From contig JAHILC010000196.1 of assembly GCA_018897225.1 (NCBI GenBank), forward strand, positions 1 through 5,599: a stretch of DNA of 5,599 nucleotides. Direction: 5' to 3'. Below the pieces are notes generated by a model. The model searched no databases. It had not been told where the DNA came from and saw only the letters and a list, made by a program, of their open reading frames with translations. A program made the translations under genes and the position numbers. Positions 1 to 5,599 of this stretch are shown piece by piece (the first letter of the stretch is position 1; each line of letters opens with the position of its first letter). The DNA is from Actinomycetota bacterium (GTDB lineage: Bacteria > Actinomycetota > Humimicrobiia > Humimicrobiales > Humimicrobiaceae).

Positions 1-396
1 ACACCCACAGATGATAATTGTACCGATGGCCGAAAATATTGTAAGGCTTATATTAAATATATTACCTGGCTGTGTTGTCACTGATTTTTTATCCAAAACA
101 CCAATTTAATATTTAGAATGCATAAGTTTTAGGTAAACAGTATAGTTTATACGCAAGAGATCCAAAAGTTCTTATAAATTGTCCCGGATAAACAATTCAG
201 GAAGGGCTATTTCTAAAGATTCTTACTTTTGGTATTATGATTGCCGTAAGTAAGATTATAACAGGTCTAAATATTAATTAATTATTTTGCGTACTTACAA
301 TTTTATTAAACAGAGTATTTCTTTTAAATTAAGATTTAAAAATCCTGCTCTTCTTTTTAGTTTATGCAGGCAGGAATTCTGATATATATAATTATA
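1..396. other. AT-rich non-coding region upstream of the SNF2 gene
   Basis: I find no gene I can support here. One + frame is open from position 2 to a TAA at 107-109, but a second frame is open over most of the same stretch, so it may be chance. Three short inverted repeats are visible: GTATA/TATAC at 140-144 and 148-152, AATTGT/ACAATT at 177-182 and 192-197, and GTAAGTA/TACTTAC at 246-252 and 292-298. No convincing -35/-10 pair with normal spacing was found in front of the SNF2 gene, and there is no Shine-Dalgarno sequence close to its start. Confidence 0.5.
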
Positions 397-3051
397 ATGA
401 AGAATAAAGAATTAACACTAAAAGACAGATTATCAAGACTGACTTATATCCAGGCGTGTAAGCTGCTTGGGCCGGAAGGCAGTAAGCTTATTATGCAGGG
501 CGGAAAGTTTGAAATAACCTCAATAGAGGAAAATGTTTATTTTGATAATGACTTATTTAGATTATCGGTTGACGGGGCCATTGTCAGGATAACTCTTAAT
601 GCCAATAACCTCAAAATGCTGCATTTTGACTGTAATAAATGCCAAAAGTCCTGTGAGCATATCGGATCGGCATTCGCATTGATACTTGAGGAAAAAACAA
701 TTCTGGGACTTGCCAAACCGCCGATTGAAAGAATACCCGCCGAGAGTTTGAGTGAGACTGAACTTATAGAAAAGGCTTTGGAGGAACGACGGGAGCGGTC
801 AAAAACTGAGCGGATGACTGTAGAAAGCGGCAATCCGGAAATATTATGGACCGATTACATTGTCACCAATGCGCTGTCCGGCAAGAGCTATCGCGTGGCT
901 TTGCGTGGATGGAATTGCGGCGAATCATATTGTTCCTGCCCGGATTTCAGGAAGAATATGCTGGGTATATGCAAGCATATAATGAATGTCCAGGAAGAGG
1001 TCAGCCGTAAGTTTAGCGCAGAGATAAAAAAACTTCCTTACAATCAGAATGACTTTGCGCTGCATATCCTTTATGGCACTGATTTAGAATTGCGGCTGCT
1101 TTGCCCGATGGAAATCCCCGCAGGAACTGCCGGTATCATTAAGCCGATAGAGAATCGCGATATAAAGGATGTGCATAAATTACTGCAATGTATCCGCGAA
1201 TTAGAATCAGCCGGCCATAATGTTAACATTTATCCTGATGCACAGGAATATATCGAATTTTTACTTCATCAGGAACATATGAACAAGCTTGTGGAACAAA
1301 TCCGCAATAATCCCGCTGAGCATCCGTTGCGAAAAACCCTGCTTAAAGTGGAACTGCTGCCTTTTCAGCTTGACGGTATAGCCTTTGCCGCCGGCGCCGG
1401 CCGCGCAATACTTGCCGATGATATGGGGCTTGGCAAAACGATACAGGGGATTGGAGTTGCGGAACTGCTCTCTCATGAAGCTGCCGTCAAAAAAGTGCTT
1501 GTAGTATGTCCAACCACACTAAAATCACAATGGCGAAGCGAAATTTATCGCTTCTCTGATAGAGATTGCCATTTAATCCTGGGCAGTGCGCAGGAGCGGG
1601 CAACGCAGTACGATAATGACTGCTTCTTTACAGTATGCAATTATGAACAGGTTTTACGGGACATTAAGCTGATAGAGCAGGCCGGATGGGATTTACTAAT
1701 AATTGATGAAGGCCAGCGCATAAAAAACTGGGAAGCAAAGACCACGAAAGTGATAAAATCTCTGCGAAGCCGGTTTGCCCTGGTGCTTACAGGGACACCT
1801 CTGGAGAATCGGCTGGATGACCTGTTTTCCATTGTAGAGTTTGTTAATGACCGACAGTTAGGCCCATCATTTCGATTTTTTAACACACATCGTGTTGTTG
1901 ATGAAAAGGGCAGGCTGCTTGGATATAAGAATCTGGACAAACTGCGGGAAAAGCTTACTTCCATATTGCTCCGCCGAACGCGCGGCGAAGTAATAAAGCA
2001 GCTGCCACAGCGCACCGATAATATTATCCGAATACCTCCAAGCGAAGAGCAGTTCGATATTAATCGCACCCAGAAAATGGTTATTCAGTCAATTATCAAC
2101 AAAGCATACATGTCAGAAATGGATCTGCTGCGACTGCAAAAAGCCCTTTTAATTTGCCGAATGGCTGCCGACAGCACATTTTTGGTTGACAAAAAACAAC
2201 CGGGATATTCGACAAAGCTTGAACGCCTGCGGGAACTGCTCGAAGATTTGAATGCCGAAGAAGGCCGCAGGATAGTGCTGTTTTCTGAGTGGACGACAAT
2301 GCTAAACCTTATCGAACCGATATTAAAAAAGCTGAAAATGGATTATGTCAGGCTGGATGGCTCCGTACCACAGAAAAAACGGGCTCAGCTTGTTTATGAA
2401 TTTCAAAATAACCCTGCATGTAAATTATTTATAACTACAAATGCCGGCTCAACCGGACTGAATCTGCAAACGGCTGATACGGTTATTAACGTCGATCTGC
2501 CATGGAACCCGGCAGTACTTGAACAGCGTATTGCCCGCGCTCACCGAATGGGTCAGAAAAATCCTGTACAGGTCTATATCCTCGTAACAGAGAATACCAT
2601 TGAAGAGGGGATGCTCGGTACGCTTTCGGCTAAAAAAGAAGTCGCAATGGCTGCGCTGGATATCAACAGTAAAATTAAAAATGTCGACATGGTCAGTGGT
2701 GCGGAGGGACTCAAGCGCAGGCTGGAAATATTATTAGGCCGCCCGGAAGATGCCGCAATTGACTTAAGTGAACTGGAAAGGCAAAAACAGCAAGCTGAAA
2801 AAAGAGTCGTCCGGGAAAAAGTGGCGGCAGCCGCAGGCGAACTATTTATGTCGGCATTCAAGCTGTTAGATCAGATTATTCCACAAAGCTCAGATGATAC
2901 AACGCTTGAGCGAAAGAAAGAATCTATCAAAACCTACCTGCAAGACTATCTGGAAACAGATGAGCAGGGCCATCTGGAGTTAAAATTGAAATTGCCGGAC
3001 CAGTCAGCACTGGACAATATTGCCGCAACACTGGCAAAGCTGGCAAGGTAA
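397..3051 (+). CDS. SWIM zinc-finger SNF2-family DNA-dependent ATPase (DEAD/DEAH-type helicase)
   Basis: A large Swi2/Snf2 ATPase, expected to use ATP to translocate on double-stranded DNA and remodel or displace bound protein rather than unwind strands. Residues are counted from the ATG at 364. A cysteine cluster C90-C93-C97-H99 is followed by a SWIM finger C190-x-C192-x10-C203-x-H205. The helicase core is complete: Q335, Walker A GLGKT (355-359), Ia CPTTLKSQW (382-390), Walker B DEGQ (448-451), III LTGTP (475-479), IV FSEW (640-643), V TTNAGSTGLNLQ (691-702) and VI QRIARAHRMGQ (721-731). A charged, probably helical tail follows. I prefer the ATG at 397 over 364: the 11 extra residues are hydrophobic and unlike the family, whereas the 397 start leads into a typical LKDRLSRLT opening. 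Neither has a nearby Shine-Dalgarno. The gene is more G+C-rich than its flanks and stands alone. Family assignment is firm; biological role is not known. Confidence 0.95.
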   Translation: MKNKELTLKDRLSRLTYIQACKLLGPEGSKLIMQGGKFEITSIEENVYFDNDLFRLSVDGAIVRITLNANNLKMLHFDCNKCQKSCEHIGSAFALILEEKTILGLAKPPIERIPAESLSETELIEKALEERRERSKTERMTVESGNPEILWTDYIVTNALSGKSYRVALRGWNCGESYCSCPDFRKNMLGICKHIMNVQEEVSRKFSAEIKKLPYNQNDFALHILYGTDLELRLLCPMEIPAGTAGIIKPIENRDIKDVHKLLQCIRELESAGHNVNIYPDAQEYIEFLLHQEHMNKLVEQIRNNPAEHPLRKTLLKVELLPFQLDGIAFAAGAGRAILADDMGLGKTIQGIGVAELLSHEAAVKKVLVVCPTTLKSQWRSEIYRFSDRDCHLILGSAQERATQYDNDCFFTVCNYEQVLRDIKLIEQAGWDLLIIDEGQRIKNWEAKTTKVIKSLRSRFALVLTGTPLENRLDDLFSIVEFVNDRQLGPSFRFFNTHRVVDEKGRLLGYKNLDKLREKLTSILLRRTRGEVIKQLPQRTDNIIRIPPSEEQFDINRTQKMVIQSIINKAYMSEMDLLRLQKALLICRMAADSTFLVDKKQPGYSTKLERLRELLEDLNAEEGRRIVLFSEWTTMLNLIEPILKKLKMDYVRLDGSVPQKKRAQLVYEFQNNPACKLFITTNAGSTGLNLQTADTVINVDLPWNPAVLEQRIARAHRMGQKNPVQVYILVTENTIEEGMLGTLSAKKEVAMAALDINSKIKNVDMVSGAEGLKRRLEILLGRPEDAAIDLSELERQKQQAEKRVVREKVAAAAGELFMSAFKLLDQIIPQSSDDTTLERKKESIKTYLQDYLETDEQGHLELKLKLPDQSALDNIAATLAKLAR

Positions 3052-3052
3052 T

Positions 3053-3094
3053 CCAAAATATAATTAAAATATTGCCCAATATTTTAATATTTGG
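3053..3094 (+). terminator. AT-rich hairpin after the SNF2 stop codon, possible terminator
   Basis: Starting two bases after the TAA, an 11-bp perfect stem (3063-3073 with 3078-3088) closes a GCCC loop. An outer CCAAA/TTTGG stem (3053-3057 with 3090-3094) extends it across a small asymmetric internal loop. The position fits a transcription terminator or mRNA 3'-end stabiliser. The stem is almost all A-T, and the nearest T-run (about 3112-3117) lies well downstream, so it is not a classic rho-independent terminator. Confidence 0.4.
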
Positions 3095-3410
3095 AGTATC
3101 GGTATATGGTGTTTTTTACCTGCTTTAAACTTATGAGGTCCCAAAGCAAATTCTTATAATTACACCAAAGTTAAAATTGCCTGCAGGCAAATCGCCCATT
3201 TATAAATTGCAATTATCTGTTTAGTGTGTAAAATATATTGTGTAGTTATTCTACATAAGATATATTATTCCAGGATAAATAAAGTGATTTTAAAAATGAA
3301 ACGGGCCATAAAAATACATATGGATATTTATACATGGATTTAATGAGTTATGGCTTCTAATCATTTTTAAATCTTTAAAAAACAGGTATTTACCTTTACT
3401 TTTAATTTAT
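3095..3410. other. AT-rich intergenic region without a supported gene
   Basis: Stops are frequent in all frames and no credible coding region is present. An imperfect hairpin is possible at 3232-3266 (AATATAT/ATATATT outside TGTAG/CTACA). A 7-bp inverted repeat GCCATAA/TTATGGC sits at 3305-3311 and 3348-3354. A short AGGTA-TT-TACCT inverted repeat lies at 3384-3395, just upstream of the toxin-antitoxin promoter. None matches a known RNA or riboswitch that I recognise. Confidence 0.4.
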
Positions 3411-3443
3411 TTGACGTAAGTCTAAAACAAATAACATTATAAT
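3411..3443 (+). promoter_or_regulatory. Probable promoter of the toxin-antitoxin operon
   Basis: TTGACG at 3411-3416 matches the sigma-70 -35 consensus in 5 of 6 positions. An 18-base spacer leads to CATTAT (3435-3440, 4 of 6). A perfect TATAAT lies at 3438-3443, but its 21-base spacer is long. A second TATAAT (3443-3448) makes a 13-bp inverted repeat ATTATA-A-TATAAT at 3436-3448 that overlaps the -10 region. This is where an autoregulating ribbon-helix-helix antitoxin could bind. The AT background makes chance matches likely, so the exact hexamers are uncertain. Confidence 0.5.
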
Positions 3444-3463
3444 ATAATTTAATATTGCTTTAT

Positions 3464-3469
3464 AGGAGG
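3464..3469 (+). promoter_or_regulatory. Strong ribosome binding site of the antitoxin gene
   Basis: A perfect AGGAGG lies seven bases before the ATG at 3477. It fixes the antitoxin start and predicts efficient translation, as expected for an antitoxin that must be made in excess over its toxin. Confidence 0.85.
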
Positions 3470-3476
3470 CGTAAAG

Positions 3477-3752
3477 ATGTCAAGAATCAATATTTCAATT
3501 CCGGAAGAAATTATAAAAAAGATCGACAGTTATAAGGAAAAAATTCAAATAAGCAGGTCAGGGTTCATATTAAATGCCCTGGAAAATTATTTTAGCGAGG
3601 TCGAAAGAAAACTCCTGAAGGACAAAACTAAGGATGCCTACGAAGGCATCTTAAGGATAAGAGAAATGGCTGCCCCTCTTTTCAAAGGATGGGATTCAAC
3701 ATCTGAAATAAGAAAACTAAGGGACAGCAGGTGGGCAGGAGATAAAAAATGA
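3477..3752 (+). CDS. Ribbon-helix-helix antitoxin (VapB/CopG-like)
   Basis: A 91-residue protein that should bind and neutralise the PIN toxin encoded next and repress the operon as a DNA-binding dimer. Residues 3-8 (RINISI) form the short beta strand of a MetJ/Arc/CopG fold. Helix A (about 9-21, PEEIIKKIDSYK) and helix B (about 26-40, SRSGFILNALENYF) follow, with the characteristic SRSGFI turn. The C-terminal part ends in a GWDSTSEIRKLRDSRW stretch (about 71-86), typical of VapB-like antitoxins, where the toxin-binding segment lies. The start is fixed by the AGGAGG seven bases upstream. Its TGA overlaps the toxin ATG as ATGA, so the two genes are translationally coupled. The family call is confident; toxin pairing is inferred from the overlap, and the exact VapB subtype is not assigned. 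Confidence 0.9.
   Translation: MSRINISIPEEIIKKIDSYKEKIQISRSGFILNALENYFSEVERKLLKDKTKDAYEGILRIREMAAPLFKGWDSTSEIRKLRDSRWAGDKK
3737..3741 (+). promoter_or_regulatory. Ribosome binding site of the PIN toxin, inside the antitoxin gene
   Basis: AGGAG, seven bases before the ATG at 3749, lies within the last codons of the antitoxin. It supports the long toxin start and therefore the reality of the toxin's N-terminal extension. Confidence 0.7.
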
Positions 3753-4318
3753 CCACAGAAGAATATGGAGAAATAGAAGAGCAGATAAAAAATGATACTT
3801 TTATAATCAGCGAAAAAATATGGGGATTTTTGAAGAAAAAAGAGAATATTGTGGTTGATACTTCGGTCATTATCAAATGGTTTTTTAATGACAATGAGGA
3901 AAATGCTGAAGCTTCCCACCTTATATTAAAAAGGTTTATTAACAATGAAATAGGTATTATAACTCCAGAGATTGCCCTGTTTGAACTTGCAAATATTGTA
4001 AAAAATAAAATCAAGACTGAAAATAATGAAATGATCGGCATGGAAATTATAGACAGGATTTACAACCTTGGAATAGTTTTTAAAGTAACAAAGCAGGTGC
4101 TAAAGAATGCTTTTAATATAGCTCTTGCTATTAATGAGAGTGTTTATGACTGCCTGTTTATTGCTACAGCAGAGCATTTTAATTCAAAGTTTATAACCGA
4201 CGATAAAAAACTTTATTTAAATTACGAAAATAGCAAAAAAAATATTAAAACAGGCAATTTAAACTTCACTATTAAAACAATAAGCCCGGTCTTATTAAAA
4301 GACTATCTCAAAAAATAG
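3749..4318 (+). CDS. PIN-domain ribonuclease toxin (VapC-like) with N-terminal extension
   Basis: A 189-residue probable toxin of a type II toxin-antitoxin pair. PIN-domain VapC toxins are Mg-dependent RNases that cut tRNA or rRNA and arrest growth. The acidic catalytic set is present: D37 in VVDTSVIIKWF, E79 in ITPEIALFELAN, D134 in VYDCLFIATA and D152 in the FITDDKKL motif. The fold therefore looks intact and active. The ATG overlaps the antitoxin TGA, with AGGAG seven bases upstream. What is odd is the 34 or so residues before the PIN core: VapC proteins usually begin within a few residues of the VVDTSV strand, and there is no internal ATG closer to it. The extension (EEYGEIEEQIKNDTFIISEKIWGFLKK) is charged and probably helical. 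The cellular target cannot be read from sequence. Confidence 0.9.
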   Translation: MTTEEYGEIEEQIKNDTFIISEKIWGFLKKKENIVVDTSVIIKWFFNDNEENAEASHLILKRFINNEIGIITPEIALFELANIVKNKIKTENNEMIGMEIIDRIYNLGIVFKVTKQVLKNAFNIALAINESVYDCLFIATAEHFNSKFITDDKKLYLNYENSKKNIKTGNLNFTIKTISPVLLKDYLKK

Positions 4319-4324
4319 TTTTTT
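4297..4324 (+). terminator. Possible A/U-type terminator of the toxin-antitoxin operon
   Basis: AAAAGACTAT (4297-4306) can pair with ATAGTTTTTT (4315-4324) through one G-U pair around an 8-base loop, with the toxin stop codon TAG inside the right arm. The right arm ends in a T-run. It resembles an intrinsic terminator in position and shape, but the stem has almost no G-C pairs and would be weak. Confidence 0.3.
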
Positions 4325-4333
4325 AAATTAAGA

Positions 4334-4383
4334 GGGGTACTTTTCAACTGAAATAGTGGAGTAGTTTTAGGTTAACAGAAACA
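4334..4383. mobile_element. Possible decayed IS21-family terminal repeat
   Basis: GGGGTACTTTT (4334-4344) is repeated 24 bases further on as GGAGTAGTTTT (4358-4368, 9 of 11 identical). The copies are separated by CAACTGAAATAGT, and the segment finishes with TTAACAGAAACA at 4383. Tandem GGGGTACTTTT-like units separated by a CAA.TGAAA-type linker and ending in ACA are what I recall from IS21-family element ends. No istA or istB reading frame is present nearby, so this would be a solo or decayed end. The assignment rests on memory of the motif. Confidence 0.35.
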
Positions 4384-4598
4384 TTCCACTCTCAAGCCTT
4401 GCAATACAGGATTGTGTAGTATTGATTAATTCGGCAAGTTCCCACTTTCCCTATAACACATAAACAGTTACAGTAATTATAAATTATATGTTATATAAAA
4501 AGTAAAATAATATTAAAATACTTGATGGAGATAGTTTTGCAGACAAGCAGCAGACTATCTGGTAATAGAAAATAAGCTTAGTGCCCGGATGTCAGACA
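4384..4598. other. AT-rich spacer before the SEC-C-associated gene
   Basis: No credible gene is present. An inverted repeat AGATAGT/ACTATCT (4529-4535 with 4554-4560, 18-base loop) lies about 40 bases before the next start. TATAAA-like hexamers occur at 4478-4483 and 4494-4499, but I see no -35 with proper spacing. Confidence 0.35.
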
Positions 4599-5093
4599 AT
4601 GGTTAAATTTTTTAATAAGAAAATAGATATGCATGAGATGTTAAAACAGACCTGGGAATCATTTGCCATACAGGGTGAAATTGTAACCGGCCTTTCGGAT
4701 ATGCTAAAAAAACTTATTCAAATCGATCTTCATTACATCGCAGAAAAGTATGGTATCAAACAACTCTCCAAAATAAACGACATGGAAATTATTGCCAAGC
4801 TTCTTAAGTTGATGACAGACAGAAAAAAGATAGAAATAATACTTATGGTTGCAAGCCCTGATGAATTTGATCTTTTTTTAAAAATCCTGGATATGGATTC
4901 TATGGGTATAGATGAAATGCCTTATGAAAGCTATGCATTCCCTATGGATTATGGAATTATTTTTTCTTTTTATCACCAGGAAAGACGCTATCCTGTGGTA
5001 CCGGAGGAAATAAAAGATATTTACAGCAATATCTCAGTAAAGCGGTATTTACCAAACACAGAGAAAGGCATCAGCTGTTTTGCAAATACATAA
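4599..5093 (+). pseudogene. SEC-C-associated, Rho-N-like protein, N-terminal part, cut short by a frameshift
   Basis: The amino half of a family I recognise as SEC-C motif-containing proteins of unknown function. A helix-loop-helix of Rho-N/SAP type is visible at about residues 36-72 (LKKLIQIDLHYIAEKYGIKQLSKIN...), a fold often linked to nucleic-acid binding. The family-typical YGIIFSFYHQERRYPVVPEEIKDIY segment follows. This frame ends early at 5091-5093, where the family continues. The continuation is in the -1 frame. The start is uncertain: the frame opens with GTG at 4581, then ATG at 4599, 4629 and 4638. I chose 4599 because it has a weak GGA nine bases upstream; no start has a good Shine-Dalgarno. 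The break could be a real mutation or a base-calling error. Confidence 0.7.
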
Positions 5094-5599
5094 AGGCATT
5101 ATGCAATTTTTATGGTGCATTTGAACCGGGGCAGTTTATTAATATCTTTAACACTTTTAACCGGGATAGTACTGACTTAGCTGAATTCAACAAGATTTAC
5201 CAAAATCTTACCTTAAGGCGACAGGATTTTTTCAATTATGGCAAATACATTTTGGAGGAATATTTTGGACATGTAAGTTATGATAAGATGGATTCGTTTG
5301 TAGAAAAGATAAAGGATAAGCCTTACTATATGCCCGGCAAAGAAGAACTTCTTAAAAGGGCAGATGATTACTATTTTGAAATGACCCTAAAGCTTACTGC
5401 ATTAAGGGATTATGTTTTAAGCAACATGTGTAAGAACGAAGAAATTGTTGACTCGCTTATAGAAGACATTGAGTTGCTCTGTTGTATGGAGCAGCCTTTA
5501 TGTGAGGTGATTTATGAGTTTAAAAGAAATGGTTTACTGTTTGAAATTACCAAACAGTTAAATATTTTAATGCAGCTTCTGGCAGATGTTTACAACAAT
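5039..5599 (+). pseudogene. SEC-C-associated protein, continuation in the -1 frame, runs off the window
   Basis: This frame is open from 4928 to the window edge with no stop, and has no good start codon of its own (first in-frame ATG at 5288). It reads as the missing remainder of the preceding gene: HREKHQLFCKYIKALCNFYGAFEPGQFINIFN, then KPYYMPGKEELLKRADDYYFEMT, then IEDIELLCCMEQPLCEVIYEFKRNG and LNILMQLLADVYNN. In my recollection of this family, these match the helical middle section and the approach to its C-terminal end, where a cysteine-rich SEC-C metal-binding motif often follows; that part lies beyond 5599. The given start marks where family-like residues begin to appear, not a real initiation site. 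In-window length of the joined protein is about 330 residues. Confidence 0.7.

Noticed and set aside
2..109. A + frame open from the window edge to TAA at 107-109, with a hydrophobic translation that could be a protein C-terminus
   Set aside because: Only 35 codons, unrecognised, and another frame is open over most of the same region. It cannot be separated from chance without the upstream sequence.
537..2861. Several open frames of 67-142 codons on the minus strand within the helicase gene
   Set aside because: They lie antisense to a gene with complete SNF2 motifs, have serine/arginine-rich composition typical of shadow frames, and show no domain or upstream ribosome site.
397..3051. Membership of the SNF2 gene in a defence system such as DISARM
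   Set aside because: No methyltransferase, nuclease, phospholipase-D or other expected partner is next to it, and a SWIM-type SNF2 protein alone is not diagnostic of defence.
3296..3343. A 15-codon ORF (ATG at 3296, TAA at 3341) in the spacer
   Set aside because: No clear ribosome binding site, no recognisable similarity, and a length expected by chance in AT-rich DNA.
3638..4041. Two overlapping minus-strand open frames across the antitoxin-toxin junction
   Set aside because: They are antisense to the well-supported toxin-antitoxin pair. Their hydrophobic, phenylalanine-rich translation is what AT-rich antisense sequence produces.
4928..5093. Programmed -1 ribosomal frameshifting in the SEC-C-associated gene
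   Set aside because: I found no good slippery heptamer or obvious downstream stem-loop in the overlap of the two frames. A lost base or sequencing error is simpler.
1..5599. CRISPR array, tRNA or rRNA genes
   Set aside because: No regularly spaced repeats, and no cloverleaf-like or rRNA-like sequence was noticed on either strand.

Overview
The window looks like a piece of an AT-rich bacterial genome, probably anaerobic or environmental. The phylum cannot be fixed. The last gene belongs to a SEC-C-associated family I know mostly from clostridia-like Bacillota. The SWIM/SNF2 ATPase type occurs in several phyla, including Planctomycetota. Spacers are long and very AT-rich, and no rRNA, tRNA or CRISPR array is present.

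Layout: (1) 1-396 is an AT-rich stretch with no gene I can support, holding a few short inverted repeats. (2) 397-3051 (+) is a large SNF2-family ATPase with two N-terminal zinc clusters, visibly richer in G+C than everything around it. (3) 3052-3476 is an AT-rich spacer with a hairpin just after the helicase stop and a promoter plus a strong ribosome binding site before the next operon. (4) 3477-4318 (+) is a two-gene VapBC-type toxin-antitoxin operon: a ribbon-helix-helix antitoxin and a PIN-domain RNase toxin joined by an ATGA overlap. (5) 4319-4598 is a spacer with a possible A/U-type terminator and a tandem motif resembling a decayed IS21-family transposon end. (6) 4599-5599 (+) is a Rho-N-like/SEC-C-associated protein, broken by a -1 frameshift near 5000-5090 and running off the window.

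All recognisable genes lie on the + strand, but only the toxin and antitoxin form a clear operon. The antitoxin should neutralise the PIN RNase and repress its own promoter. The helicase stands alone, with no restriction, methylase or nuclease partner in view, so nothing here shows it to be part of a defence system. The TA module, IS-end-like debris, a frameshifted gene and the composition change together suggest accessory, rearranged DNA.

I do not see a clearly new biological system. The best leads are the N-terminal extension of the PIN toxin, the frameshift in the last gene, and the IS-end-like repeat with its near-identical 16-base partner on the far side of the helicase.
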